DNA from: Streptomyces sp. AW19M42
GTDB taxonomy: Bacteria; Actinomycetota; Actinomycetes; Streptomycetales; Streptomycetaceae
Reading direction: 5' to 3'
Assembly (NCBI GenBank): GCA_000470535.1
Contig: CBRG010000110.1
Location: 1-64,000 of the forward strand
Length of the DNA: 64,000 nucleotides
This document shows, piece after piece, positions 1 through 8,175 of the stretch. The notes below the pieces were generated by a model. It saw only the letters and a program-made list of their open reading frames with translations, did no database searches and was not told the DNA's origin. Made by a program: the position numbers and the translations under genes. The stretch's first letter is position 1, and each line of letters opens with the position of its first letter.

Positions 1-182
1 GGGGGGGGGGAGCCGGTGAGGTGCTTGATCTGGAGCGGCAGCGCGATCAGCGCCATGGAACTGCCGAAGAAGGTGACGAGCCCCTGCACCCACAGCAGCC
101 GGAAGTCGGCGGAGGACCGCCAGGGCGAGAGATCGGGCAGCAGTGCGGCCAGCCTGGCGGCGAGGGCGGAGCGAGAGGTCAC
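1..182 (-). CDS. MFS transporter, N-terminal part only (gene runs off the left edge)
   Basis: Only the first 60 or so codons are present; the rest lies beyond position 1. The start is a GTG at 182. The frame reads a short cytoplasmic leader, then PWRSSADFRLLWVQ and GLVTFFGSSMALIALPLQI, the typical start of EntS/MFS_3-type exporters (a basic/aromatic approach followed by a first membrane helix). The tail is distorted by a ten-G run at positions 1-10, so the last few codons are unreliable. No strong Shine-Dalgarno sequence is visible before the GTG, so the start could be shifted slightly. The family normally has about 400 residues and 12 membrane helices. The substrate cannot be told from this piece. 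Confidence 0.7.
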   Translation of the reverse strand, partial: MTSRSALAARLAALLPDLSPWRSSADFRLLWVQGLVTFFGSSMALIALPLQIKHLTGSPP

Positions 183-236
183 GAGGAGACATGGTCCGTC
201 GAGGTACGTGGCCGGGGCAAACGCATTTCCGGTCCC

Positions 237-839
237 TCACCAGCGCGGCGGCGGGGGAGCCGTCAGCTGGTCGGCCAGCCGGGACAGCCGGTCGCGGAAG
301 CGCCGCCGGCCACGCGGCACGGGCGCGCTGTTCTCCCCGGCCGCCGCGCTCACCAGGTGCTGGACCGTGTCCAGGTCCACCTCGCCGCCGCCCGCCACCG
401 ACAGCGCCTCATGGGCCAGGCCCCGGACCTCCGGATCGCCGCTGTCCAGCGAGAGCACCGTCGCCCCTGCCCGCCGCGCGTCGTGCACCCGCTCCAGCAG
501 GCCCTCGCCCGGCGACCGGGGCGCCACCACGAGCAGCGTCTCGCCCCGCCCGGCCGCCTCGATCCGGCCGAGGCCCACCGCCAGGTGGGCCGGGTCCCCG
601 GGCCCCACCCGGTGGCGTACCAGCGTGGGCGCCAGCTCGGGCAGCCCCGACCAGGTGGACTCGTCGACCAGGTGCGCGGCCAGATGCCACGGCTCGTACT
701 CCTCGGTCCCCACCAGCAGCAGCCCGCCGCCGTGCGGGACCACGGACGAGCGCAGCGTCCCGGCGAACCGCCGGGTGGCGGCCGGCCACTCCGTCCCGGC
801 GAGCACCTCACGCAGCAACGCCACACGTACGGCATCCAT
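237..839 (-). CDS. conserved hypothetical protein, possible Rossmann-like/SIS-like fold
   Basis: A 200-residue protein of unknown function, read from an ATG at 839. It begins MDAVRVALLREVLAGTEWP and ends in a basic stretch (RGRRRFRDRLSRLADQL) and a proline tail. The middle part alternates predicted strand and helix (GETLLVVAPRSPGEGLLE, then GATVLSLDSGDPEVR), which resembles a sugar-isomerase (SIS) or nucleotide-binding fold, but no catalytic motif is clear. It is divergent from npdG with 139 bp between the starts. A longer frame continues upstream to 1079 but would overlap npdG, so the ATG at 839 is preferred. Streptomyces-type codon bias supports it being a gene; the function is not inferred. 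Confidence 0.65.
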   Translation of the reverse strand: MDAVRVALLREVLAGTEWPAATRRFAGTLRSSVVPHGGGLLLVGTEEYEPWHLAAHLVDESTWSGLPELAPTLVRHRVGPGDPAHLAVGLGRIEAAGRGETLLVVAPRSPGEGLLERVHDARRAGATVLSLDSGDPEVRGLAHEALSVAGGGEVDLDTVQHLVSAAAGENSAPVPRGRRRFRDRLSRLADQLTAPPPPRW

Positions 840-978
840 GGCCCGGCATCCTGCAGCACATCCCGGGGCCCGCGCGGGAAAACGGCCGCCGGCCACCCGA
901 ACGGGGGCGGGAAACGTGATCCGGATCGCCGTCCGGCGGCGGGGCGGGCCTTCGCCACCTGGAAGTACTGTCGGGACC

Positions 979-1689
979 ATGACTACGAATGACAGCGGCA
1001 GCGCGCCCAAACCCCCGGCCAAGGACCCCTGGGACCTCCCCGACGTGTCCGGCCTGACCATCGGCGTACTCGGCGGCACCGGCCCGCAGGGGCGCGGACT
1101 CGCCTACCGGTTCGCCCGCGCCGGACAGCAGGTCGTCATCGGCTCCCGCGCGGCCGACCGCGCGCAGGCGGCCGCGGAGGAGATCGGCCACGGCGTCCGG
1201 GGCGCGGACAACGCCGGGTGCGCCCGCGACAGCGACGTCGTGATCGTCGCCGTGCCGTGGGACGGACACGCCAAGACCCTGGAGTCGCTGCGCGAGGAAC
1301 TCGCCGGGAAGCTCGTCATCGACTGCGTCAACCCGCTCGGCTTCGACAAGAAGGGCGCCTTCGCCCTGAAGCCGGAGGAGGGCAGCGCCGCCGAGCAGGC
1401 CGCCGCCCTGCTGCCGGAGTCCCGGGTCACCGCCGCCTTCCACCACCTCTCGGCCGTGCTGCTCCAGGACGAGGCGATCGAGGAGATCGACACCGATGTG
1501 CTGGTGCTGGGCGAGGCCCGCGCCGACACCGACCTCGTCCAGGCCCTGGCCGGCCGGATCCCCGGAATGCGCGGCATCTTCGCGGGACGGCTGCGCAACG
1601 CCCACCAGGTCGAGTCGCTGGTCGCCAACCTGATCTCGGTCAACCGCCGCTACAAGGCACACGCGGGGCTGCGCGCCACGGACGTGTGA
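979..1689 (+). CDS. npdG: F420-dependent NADP oxidoreductase (NADPH:F420 reductase)
   Basis: A 236-residue cytoplasmic enzyme that moves hydride between NADPH and cofactor F420, supplying F420H2 to F420-dependent reductases. After a 20-residue polar leader, the Rossmann motif GVLGGTGPQGRGLAYRFARA (about residues 34-53) and VVIGSR bind the NADP phosphate, as in the archaeal Fno family. Further conserved pieces are VVIVAVPWDGH, LVIDCVNPLGF and the C-terminal VESLVANLISVNRRYK. Length and order match the family. The ATG at 979 is followed immediately by the hydrophilic leader usual in Streptomyces homologues. It is a single gene, followed by a separate small membrane-protein gene. Confidence 0.92.
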   Translation: MTTNDSGSAPKPPAKDPWDLPDVSGLTIGVLGGTGPQGRGLAYRFARAGQQVVIGSRAADRAQAAAEEIGHGVRGADNAGCARDSDVVIVAVPWDGHAKTLESLREELAGKLVIDCVNPLGFDKKGAFALKPEEGSAAEQAAALLPESRVTAAFHHLSAVLLQDEAIEEIDTDVLVLGEARADTDLVQALAGRIPGMRGIFAGRLRNAHQVESLVANLISVNRRYKAHAGLRATDV

Positions 1690-1784
1690 GCCGCACCGCC
1701 GGGGCCGCACCCCGCTCGGAGCGGTCCGGGGCATGGGGGACACTGGAGGGGACCGCGCACCACCCCCCGACAGGAGCCCTCCCC

Positions 1785-1964
1785 ATGCCCCGCCTCGCTC
1801 TCTACGCCGTAGCTGTCTGCGTTCTCGCCGTCGTCGCGGCCGTGATCTCCTTCGTGCAGGGCAGCTGGCTCCTCGGGGTCCTCTGGGTGCTCCTGGTCGG
1901 CCTCTCGTCCAACATGGCCTGGTACTACCTGCGCCGGCAGCGCACCTCCCGCACGGTCTCCTAG
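1785..1964 (+). CDS. small membrane protein of unknown function (59 aa)
   Basis: A 59-residue protein with two predicted membrane helices: LALYAVAVCVLAVVAAVISF and then LGVLWVLLVGLSSNMAWYYL. It ends in a basic cytoplasmic tail (RRQRTSRTVS). CAGGAG at 1771-1776 stands 8 nt before the ATG and is a good ribosome binding site. Codon usage is typical of the genome. The TAG stop is inside a perfect inverted repeat (arms 1961-1970 and 1974-1983). Short two-helix proteins like this are common and poorly characterised in actinomycetes; no function is assigned. Confidence 0.72.
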   Translation: MPRLALYAVAVCVLAVVAAVISFVQGSWLLGVLWVLLVGLSSNMAWYYLRRQRTSRTVS

Positions 1965-2029
1965 CTTGTTCCGAACAAGCTAGGGTCAACACTGCCGTCT
2001 GCCCCTCGGGCGACGACGGCAGTGTTGAC
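1961..2029. terminator. double hairpin, bidirectional terminator between convergent genes
   Basis: Two perfect inverted repeats stand back to back. The first has 10-bp arms at 1961-1970 and 1974-1983 with a 3-nt loop. The second has 15-bp arms at 1985-1999 and 2015-2029 (GTCAACACTGCCGTC and its complement). They lie between the 59-aa gene and the convergent protease gene, so they can terminate from both sides. There is no long T tract, as is normal for streptomycete terminators. Confidence 0.8.
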
Positions 2030-2037
2030 GACAGGCC

Positions 2038-2826
2038 CTAGCCGTTCAGCGAACAGCGCACGTCCTGCGTCTGCCAGAACCGGTAGGCGTCGAGGCCGCA
2101 GTACGTGTCGTTCTGACTGACGCCGAGCGACCGCAGCAGCGCGTCGACCGCGTCGAAGAACGCCGCGTTCACCCCCGGGACCCACAGCAGGGCGAAGACG
2201 GCGATGAGGCCGAACGGGGCGAGCGGCTCCACCTGGCGGCGCACCGAGTGGGAGAGCCAGGGCTCGATCACCCCGTAACCGTCCAGCCCCGGCACCGGTA
2301 CGGAGTTCAGGATCGCCGCCGTCACCTGGAGCAGCGCCAGAAAGCCCAGCGCGTACTGGAAGGCGGCCGGTACGCCGCTGAGCGCGTCCAGCCAGAACGG
2401 TGCCGTGCACACGATCGCGAACAGCACATTGGTCAGCGGGCCCGCCGCCGAGATGAGGCTGTGCCGCCAGCGGCCCCGGATCCGGCCGCGCTCGATGAAG
2501 ACCGCACCGCCCGGCAGACCGATCCCGCCCATGATCACGAACAGCACCGGCAGCACGATGCTCAGAAGGGCATGGGTGTAGAGCAACGGGTTCAGGGTCA
2601 AGTACCCCTTGGCGCCAACGGAGATGTCGCCGCTGTGCAGGGCGGTCCTGGCGTGGGCGTACTCATGGAGGCAGAGCGAGACGACCCAGGCCGCCGTGAC
2701 GAACAGGAACGTGGCGAGGCCCACCGAGCGCCCGGGGCCCGCCCACACGGCCCACCCCGAGACGGCCATGACAGCGACGATCCCGAGGAAGACCGGGCTG
2801 ATCCCTTGGCGCTTTTCGGCGGGCAT
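2038..2826 (-). CDS. site-2 protease (M50) family membrane metalloprotease
   Basis: A 262-residue polytopic membrane protein. The zinc-binding HExxH appears as LCLHEYAHAR near residue 54, inside a membrane helix. The distant third ligand is the Asp in NSVPVPGLDGYG near residue 170, which matches the NxxPxxxLDG motif of S2P/SpoIVFB-type intramembrane proteases. About six hydrophobic segments are seen. The C-terminal 35 residues (SQNDTYCGLDAYRFWQTQ) are soluble. Family members cut membrane-bound anti-sigma factors or process signalling proteins, but no partner is adjacent. The ATG at 2826 begins MPAEKRQGISPVF, just before the first helix. It ends next to a double-hairpin terminator. Confidence 0.88.
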   Translation of the reverse strand: MPAEKRQGISPVFLGIVAVMAVSGWAVWAGPGRSVGLATFLFVTAAWVVSLCLHEYAHARTALHSGDISVGAKGYLTLNPLLYTHALLSIVLPVLFVIMGGIGLPGGAVFIERGRIRGRWRHSLISAAGPLTNVLFAIVCTAPFWLDALSGVPAAFQYALGFLALLQVTAAILNSVPVPGLDGYGVIEPWLSHSVRRQVEPLAPFGLIAVFALLWVPGVNAAFFDAVDALLRSLGVSQNDTYCGLDAYRFWQTQDVRCSLNG

Positions 2827-3146
2827 GGGTCGAGCCTAAGGGCTGTCCTGTACGTGCTGTTCCTGGCTGGGACGATCGCGGCCGTGGAGCCTTCCGGCGA
2901 AGGCCGGGCCCTGCCCGTAACGGCCCGCCGGCGCACGAGCGTGACGACGCGACAGCTGAAACCGGTCACGGCCGGTTCTCCCGGTACCCCGCTTGGTCCG
3001 CTTTCGGCTATTTCTTCCGGCAGTCGGTGATTTCATGTAAGGCGTCTTCACCGGTTTCCCATTCTTCTGGGTGACGGGTATTCCATCGGGTCGGCGCATG
3101 GTATTTCATTGGGGTGGCAATTTCATCCATCAGAAGAGAGGCCTCC
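2827..3146. other. 320-bp intergenic region, relatively AT-rich near the esterase gene
   Basis: It separates the divergent protease and esterase genes. The half nearest the esterase (about 3000-3140) is clearly richer in A and T than the surroundings and contains three ATTTCAT copies, at 3028-3034, 3109-3115 and 3120-3126. An inverted pair ACCGG-TCAC-GGCCGGT lies near 2961. No convincing promoter boxes were picked out. The frames running through it show no family signature and are read as non-coding. Confidence 0.4.
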
Positions 3147-3947
3147 ATGCGGGCTTTGAAGCTTTTCCTGGCGGCGGCGGCGGCGTTATTGCTCGGCGTC
3201 ACATTGGCTCCGTCGGCGCACGCGGCGGGCGGAAAGTACGTCGCACTCGGTGACTCCTACACGGTTGGTGTGGGCACCAAGACATATGACAACCCCGACG
3301 ACGCGTGCCGCAGAGGGCCGCTCTCGTACACCCGGCTGTGGGCGGCGCAACACCCCGACTACAACTTCGTCGAGGCGTCCTGCTCGGGTGACAGCACCGT
3401 GGAGATGCTGGCCAACCAGGTACCGCAGCTGACGGCGGACACCAGCCTGGTGACCGTCCAGGTCGGCGGTAACGACGTGGGCTTCGTCGACGTGCTGACA
3501 AACTGCGTCCTCACCATCGACGACGCCGACTGCCTCGCGGGCGTCGAGGCGTCCAAGGCGGCCATGGCCGGGTACCTGCCGGGCCAGCTCCAGCAGGTCT
3601 ACTCCGCGATCCGGGCCGGTGCGCCGAGCGCCCGGGTCGTCGCCGTGGGCTACCCGCGGCTGTACACCATCGGCGGCAACTGCGGCATCTTCGGCCTCAG
3701 TGACACGGAGCGCGCCGCGCTCAACTCGGCGGCCGACACGATATCCGGCGTCATTTCGGCCGCGGCCGCCCAGGCCGGATTCACCTATCTCGACCCGCGG
3801 CCCGCGTTCGACGCGCACAGCCTCTGCTCCGGCGGCAACGAGTGGGTCACGAGCCTGGAGTGGAGCAAGCTCAACGAGTCCTATCACCCGAATGCGGACG
3901 GGCACCGCGATGGATACCTTGCCCTGCTCAACGGAATTACCGGATGA
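3147..3947 (+). CDS. secreted SGNH/GDSL-family esterase or lipase, with a TTA codon
   Basis: A 266-residue exported serine hydrolase. A Sec signal peptide (MRALKLFLAAAAALLLGVT, cleavage likely after SAHA) is followed by the SGNH blocks. Block I is VALGDSYTVGVG with the nucleophile Ser, block III is VQVGGNDVGF, and block V is ESYHPNADGH with the catalytic His. Cysteines (CRRGP, SCSG, NCVL, DCLA, NCG, LCSG) probably form disulfides, as in Streptomyces lipases of this type. AGAGAGG ends 5 nt before the ATG at 3147; an in-frame ATG at 3114 lacks such a site. Leu14, at 3186-3188, is encoded by TTA, rare in Streptomyces and read by the developmentally controlled bldA tRNA. Expression is therefore probably tied to differentiation. 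Confidence 0.9.
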   Translation: MRALKLFLAAAAALLLGVTLAPSAHAAGGKYVALGDSYTVGVGTKTYDNPDDACRRGPLSYTRLWAAQHPDYNFVEASCSGDSTVEMLANQVPQLTADTSLVTVQVGGNDVGFVDVLTNCVLTIDDADCLAGVEASKAAMAGYLPGQLQQVYSAIRAGAPSARVVAVGYPRLYTIGGNCGIFGLSDTERAALNSAADTISGVISAAAAQAGFTYLDPRPAFDAHSLCSGGNEWVTSLEWSKLNESYHPNADGHRDGYLALLNGITG

Positions 3948-3954
3948 ATCGTCC

Positions 3955-4064
3955 GACGGTAACCATCCTGCTGTGAAACCTGCACGGGATAGGCTGATGG
4001 GAATCCGTGCCGCTGTAAATGGGAACGGAAAAACCTAGTCGGCCAGTCGGAAGAGCAAGAGCGT
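3955..4064 (+). ncRNA. candidate structured RNA, weakly cobalamin-riboswitch-like
   Basis: The stretch after the esterase stop contains pieces in the order known from cobalamin riboswitches: ATGGGAATCCGTGC, then CGCTGTAAATGGG, then GGCCAGTCGGAAGAGC. These resemble the GGGAATCC, CACTGT and GCCAGTCAGGAGACC boxes, but the spacing is compressed and the central CCCGC is missing. It is followed directly by a strong terminator hairpin and then by a convergent gene, so there is no downstream open reading frame to control. If real, it is a stand-alone small RNA or a decayed riboswitch. The resemblance was judged by eye only. Confidence 0.25.
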
Positions 4065-4095
4065 GGGGGCATCGTTCCGAAAGGCCGATGCCCCC
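4065..4095. terminator. rho-independent-like terminator
   Basis: Perfect 10-bp arms GGGGGCATCG (4065-4074) and CGATGCCCCC (4086-4095) enclose an 11-nt loop and are followed by ATTCTTAT. The hairpin ends transcription from the esterase side and can also act on the ABC-transporter operon coming from the right. Confidence 0.8.
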
Positions 4096-4150
4096 ATTCT
4101 TATCGACGTCCCGTGCGGATGCACGGCAGGGAAAGGACCTGGGGAACGGG

Positions 4151-6049
4151 TCAGCGGACGGTGGAAGCCGGGTCCTCCCGCCCACCGGATGACCCGGCGG
4201 GCGCGGGTGCGGTGGGTCCCGCCGCATGCGCGGCCGTGACGGCCGGTGCGTCCTCCACCTCCGGCACGAGCATCTGGCTCGCGGCCAGTTCGCGGTACAG
4301 GCCGTCCGAGGCGACCAGTTCCGCGTGACTGCCGCGGGCCCGCACCCGCCCCTGTTCGAGGACCACGATCTGGTCCGCCTCCAGGACGGTGGAGAGCCGG
4401 TGCGCGATCAGGATCACCGTGCAGCGTTGCGAGGCCTGATCGACCGCGCTCCGCAGAGCGCGTTCGTTGTTGGCGTCGAGTTGTGCCGTGACCTCGTCCA
4501 GCAGCAGAACCTCGGGGCGGCGCAGCAGGGCGCGTGCGATGGCAAGCCGCTGGCGCTCTCCGCCGGACAGCGTGACGCCGCGGTTTCCCACCTCGGTGCG
4601 CAGCCCTTCGGGCTGCCGCGTGACCAGGGAGCTGAGCCGGGTCGCCCGCAACACCTCGTCGATGTCCTCGGCACTCGCGTCGGGCGCCGCGTACCGCAGG
4701 TTGTCCTCGATGGTGCCGGCCATCACGGGCGACTCCTGCTCCACGTAAGCGATGCGACGGCGTACCTCGGCGCGCGGCAGGGTCGCGATGTCCACACCGC
4801 CGATCCGGATGGCTCCGGAGTCGAGCTCGTGGAAGCGCTGGAGCAGGGCGAACAGCGTGGTCTTGCCCGCTCCGGACAGCCCCACCAGGGCGGTCTGGGT
4901 ACCGCCGGGCACCGCACAGGTGAGGCCCCTCAGCGCGGGCTCCCGGCCCGGGTAGGAGAACCGGACATCGTCGAACTCGACCAGGGGCGGGCCGCCTGCG
5001 CGTCGCCCGTCCGCCGCCGGCACGTCCACGTCGTCCTCGGCGGGTATGCGGTGCACCTCTTCGATGCGGCCGATCGCGCCCAGCCCCTGCTGGAGCATGC
5101 TGAGCCCGCCGACCAGCGAGCCGATCGGGCTGGCCAGGTAGAACACGTACAGAAGAAAGGCGATCAGGGCCGAGACCGTGAGGTCCCCGGAGGCCACCAG
5201 CGCGCCGCCGACCCCGAGTACCCCGAGGAACGCCGCCTGGATGGAAACCCCGGACAGCACCTTCACCCAGGCCACATAGCGTGCCCCCGTCAGCCCGGCG
5301 TGGTATGCGTCCTCGATGGCGTCCTCGGCCCGCCGGGTCTCGCGGCCCTCGCCGCCGTTGGCCTTGACCGTGCGGTACGCGCCGAGCGTACGGTCCAGAG
5401 CCGCCCCGACCGCGCCCACCGATCTCTGGGCCCGTGCGACCGCGTCCCTGATCTGCGGCAGGATCAGGCCCATCACGACGCCCACGGTCACCAGAACAGC
5501 TGCGGTCACCCCCAGCAGACCCAGGTGAACCACTCCCATCAGCACAACGGCGCCGAGGATGCTCAGCACACCGTTGGCCACCATCACCAGGCCCTCCGTG
5601 GTGGCACTCTGGACGAGGACGCTGTCCGAGGTGACGCGCGCGATCAGATCACCCGGCGGGCGGTGCTCCAGCTCTGGTACCCGCAGCCGGATCAGACGGT
5701 GCACCAGATCGCGGCGGATCTGCCGGACCACCCGCTCGGAGGTGCGCTGCTGCCACCAGGACTGAACGCCGGTGAGCCCGGCACCGAGGACCACCAGCGC
5801 GGCCAGCAGTATCACCGGGCCCATCACGCCGCGCCCCTCGTCCAGCCCGTTCAGCACGTCCTGGGCGACCAGGGGCTGGACGAGCCCCGCGGCGCTGGCG
5901 GCGAGCACCATCAGCAACGTGGTGGTGAGCACAGCGCGATGCGGGCGGGCATAGCGCAGCAGAACGCGCAGGGGCGCCGCCGCGGGAGCCTCGGCGTCCG
6001 GCGCGGGGACGGAGGCGGGAGCCACGTCTCGTACGGGGTCGTGTGTCAT
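4151..6049 (-). CDS. ABC exporter, fused membrane and ATPase domains
   Basis: A 632-residue half-transporter of the MsbA/BmrA type, which works as a dimer. The N-terminal part (about residues 28-320) is a six-helix exporter membrane domain. The C-terminal part is the ATPase: Walker A is GLSGAGKTT, the signature is LSGGERQRL, Walker B with catalytic Glu is VLLLDEVTA, and the switch His is in LIAHRLS. A 45-residue Ala/Pro tail follows. The ATG at 6049 lies 66 nt after the glycosyltransferase stop, so it is the last gene of the minus-strand lipid operon. By position it probably exports or flips the glycosylated product. The substrate is inferred from context only; a multidrug role cannot be excluded. 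Confidence 0.9.
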   Translation of the reverse strand: MTHDPVRDVAPASVPAPDAEAPAAAPLRVLLRYARPHRAVLTTTLLMVLAASAAGLVQPLVAQDVLNGLDEGRGVMGPVILLAALVVLGAGLTGVQSWWQQRTSERVVRQIRRDLVHRLIRLRVPELEHRPPGDLIARVTSDSVLVQSATTEGLVMVANGVLSILGAVVLMGVVHLGLLGVTAAVLVTVGVVMGLILPQIRDAVARAQRSVGAVGAALDRTLGAYRTVKANGGEGRETRRAEDAIEDAYHAGLTGARYVAWVKVLSGVSIQAAFLGVLGVGGALVASGDLTVSALIAFLLYVFYLASPIGSLVGGLSMLQQGLGAIGRIEEVHRIPAEDDVDVPAADGRRAGGPPLVEFDDVRFSYPGREPALRGLTCAVPGGTQTALVGLSGAGKTTLFALLQRFHELDSGAIRIGGVDIATLPRAEVRRRIAYVEQESPVMAGTIEDNLRYAAPDASAEDIDEVLRATRLSSLVTRQPEGLRTEVGNRGVTLSGGERQRLAIARALLRRPEVLLLDEVTAQLDANNERALRSAVDQASQRCTVILIAHRLSTVLEADQIVVLEQGRVRARGSHAELVASDGLYRELAASQMLVPEVEDAPAVTAAHAAGPTAPAPAGSSGGREDPASTVR

Positions 6050-6115
6050 GGGAAACCCATCAGGGAAGGGAGTCGGGGGCGGGGCGTCGACCCGGTGCCG
6101 TCCGGGTGGACGGCC

Positions 6116-7294
6116 TCAGTCGGGTACGGGCGCACCGGCCGCGGCATGCTCCAGGACATCGGCCGCGGCGTGCCTGCCACCGGCCGCCCGCAGCGAGTGT
6201 CCGATGGCGCGAGCCGCCGTGCGGTGTCCGCCGGAGTCGTCCAGCACGGTCTCCAGAGCCGTCCGCAGCCGGGCCGCGTCCACCCGGCCGAACCTGACCC
6301 GGATACCGGCGCCCGCGTCGACGACCTGCCCGGCGACGATCGGCTGATCGTCCCGGATCGGCGCCACCACCAGCGGCAGACCGTGCCACAGCGTTTCGCA
6401 GACGGTGTTGTGCCCGCCGTGCGACACCACTGCCGACGCCCGTGCCAACAGGTCGAGTTGGGGCACGTACTCCCGTACGAGGATGTCGCCCGGCACGTCG
6501 TGCAGGAGGCCGCCGGGGTCGACGATCACGCCCTGCACCCGGTCGCGCAGCGCGTCCAGAGCGATGACCGCCTCCCGCAGGAAGCGGCCCCCCGCATCGG
6601 TGTTGGCGGTGCCCAGCGACACCAGCACCAGCTCGCGGTCCTCGTCCAGCGCGTCCCACGGGAAGCCGGCATCGCCGTGGCGGGGCGCGATGACCGGGCC
6701 GACCAGCCGGACCCGGTCGTTCGGCAGGGGCGTGTCGCCGATCAGCTCACGTCCGGTGAACGCCACCACCCCGTGCGGGGAGAACCGGGGGTCGCCCTCG
6801 GCACGGGGGTCTCCCAACCGCTCGCGCAGGCCGCCCAGCAGTTCGCGCAGCCAGGCGGCCACCTTGGGGAACGCGGCGAGCGGGTCCACGAGTTCGGCCG
6901 AAGTGCTGGCCGAGGTGACGTACACGATCCCCCGCCGCTCGGCAGTGAGAGCACCGGCCAGCGCGTGCTGGTCGCTCAGGACGACGTCGGGCCGGAAGGC
7001 GTCGACGGCGGCGTCGACGTCGGGTGCCATGGCCTCGGCGAGGGGAACGAGGAAGCGTTCCCAGAGATGGCGGAACGCGGCCGGACCGGTCAGTCCCGGG
7101 GGCCGGTCCATTCGTCCGTCCGAGGGCATCGCACAGTCGTAGACCAGTGCGTCGTCGCCCGCGAGCCGCCGGATCTGCGCGGTGTGCCCGCACCAGGCGA
7201 CCTGGTGTCCCCGGCCGGTCAGCTCGTCGGCCACCCCGACCAGCGGGTTGGTGTGGCCGACGAGCGGCGGTACGACCAGGAGGAACCGCGTCAT
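6116..7294 (-). CDS. GT1-family (MGT/UGT-like) glycosyltransferase
   Basis: A 392-residue cytoplasmic sugar transferase of the macrolide-glycosyltransferase type (GT-B fold). The N-terminal domain starts MTRFLLVVPPLVGHTNPL, the acceptor-binding half with its conserved GHxxP-like turn. The C-terminal donor half carries SHGGHNTVCETLWHGLPLV followed by IRDDQPIVAGQV, the HxGxxT...E...P...DQ signature that binds the nucleotide sugar. The start at 7294 overlaps the hydrolase stop by 4 nt (ATGA), so the two are translationally coupled. The frame remains open far upstream, but that part is antisense-like to the hydrolase. It probably glycosylates the lipid made by the upstream synthases; sugar and acceptor are unknown. 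Confidence 0.9.
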   Translation of the reverse strand: MTRFLLVVPPLVGHTNPLVGVADELTGRGHQVAWCGHTAQIRRLAGDDALVYDCAMPSDGRMDRPPGLTGPAAFRHLWERFLVPLAEAMAPDVDAAVDAFRPDVVLSDQHALAGALTAERRGIVYVTSASTSAELVDPLAAFPKVAAWLRELLGGLRERLGDPRAEGDPRFSPHGVVAFTGRELIGDTPLPNDRVRLVGPVIAPRHGDAGFPWDALDEDRELVLVSLGTANTDAGGRFLREAVIALDALRDRVQGVIVDPGGLLHDVPGDILVREYVPQLDLLARASAVVSHGGHNTVCETLWHGLPLVVAPIRDDQPIVAGQVVDAGAGIRVRFGRVDAARLRTALETVLDDSGGHRTAARAIGHSLRAAGGRHAAADVLEHAAAGAPVPD

Positions 7295-8100
7295 CGCAGT
7301 GCTCCCGCGGGGGTGTGCGCGGCGATCCATTCCATGACGAGATCGCGGGTGACGGCGGGCTGCTCGACCAGGACCGAGTGGCCCTGCTCCGGCAGGATCA
7401 CCGTGCGGCAGCCGCTCACCCGCTCCTCCAGCTGAGGCGCTTGGGCGCTGAGCCCGGACTCGTCGCCGAAGACGGCGAGCAGCGGACGGGTCAGCGCCGA
7501 GAGGTCGTCGTCGATGGTCCGGCTCAGTGGCACGTCCTCGGCGAGCGTCGTCGTGCCCAGGATGCGGCCCGCGTTGCGAGACAGGCGGGCCGTGTGCGCC
7601 CCGTGACGCGCGGCGATCCAGCTGATCGACTCCTCGAGAACCAGTTGCCTCTTGGCGTCCGCGAGGCCCGCCCTCATGTGTTCGTTCCACCCGGCGACCG
7701 GCGGCTCGGCCTCGATCATGGTGACCGTGGCCACCCGGTCCGGATGCCAGGCGGAGAAGGCGGTGGCGATCGTACCGCCGAAGGAGTTGCCGACGAGATG
7801 GACCGGGACGGTCACGTCCAGGCCGTCCAGCAGCCCCAGCAGGTCCCCGACGAACGCGTCGAGGCGGTAACCGGTATCCGGCCGGTCGCTGCGCCCGTGG
7901 CCGCGGAGGTCGTACATGACGACGTCGTGTCCGGCCGCGGCGAAGGCGGGGCCCAGCGTGAAGTAGTAACTGGCGAGGCTGTCGGTGAGCAGCCCGTGGA
8001 CGAAGACGACCACGGGGGGCTCGGCCCCGTCGGGGGCGGGGATCGCGGAGGGTATCCGCTGCACGTGTGTGGTGATCTCGCCGGTACGGATCTTGGCCAT
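7291..8100 (-). CDS. alpha/beta-fold hydrolase
   Basis: A 269-residue alpha/beta hydrolase. The oxyanion-hole strand is VVVFVHGLLTD, the nucleophile elbow is LVGNSFGGTIATAF (Ser near residue 106), the acid is in LLAVFGDESGL and the His in ILPEQGHSVLVEQP, so the triad is complete. There is no signal peptide. Between the ACP gene and the glycosyltransferase gene, the simplest role is that of a stand-alone thioesterase or esterase releasing the acyl chain, since neither giant synthase has a recognisable thioesterase domain. Its start (ATG at 8100) has no GGAGG-like site, and the 133-nt spacer before it carries a pyrimidine-rich repeat. Substrate not known. Confidence 0.88.
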   Translation of the reverse strand: MAKIRTGEITTHVQRIPSAIPAPDGAEPPVVVFVHGLLTDSLASYYFTLGPAFAAAGHDVVMYDLRGHGRSDRPDTGYRLDAFVGDLLGLLDGLDVTVPVHLVGNSFGGTIATAFSAWHPDRVATVTMIEAEPPVAGWNEHMRAGLADAKRQLVLEESISWIAARHGAHTARLSRNAGRILGTTTLAEDVPLSRTIDDDLSALTRPLLAVFGDESGLSAQAPQLEERVSGCRTVILPEQGHSVLVEQPAVTRDLVMEWIAAHTPAGALR

Positions 8101-8175
8101 GGGGAGTCAGGTTCTTTCGTCGGTCGTGGCGGCACGCTCGGGTGGGCCTGCCGTGGGGGACGCCGAATCGCTGGT

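Noticed and set aside
1-10. Ten consecutive G at the left edge
   Set aside because: It falls inside the MFS coding frame and could be real, but it may equally be a sequencing or assembly artefact at an end, so nothing is built on it.
2836-2900. GGGCTGTCC start resembling the ends of streptomycete IS5-like elements
   Set aside because: No matching second end, target duplication or transposase fragment is visible.
7295-7690. N-terminal extension of the glycosyltransferase frame
   Set aside because: It overlaps the hydrolase coding region in another frame and is low-complexity Arg/Gly sequence; the GT-B fold starts at MTRFLLVV.
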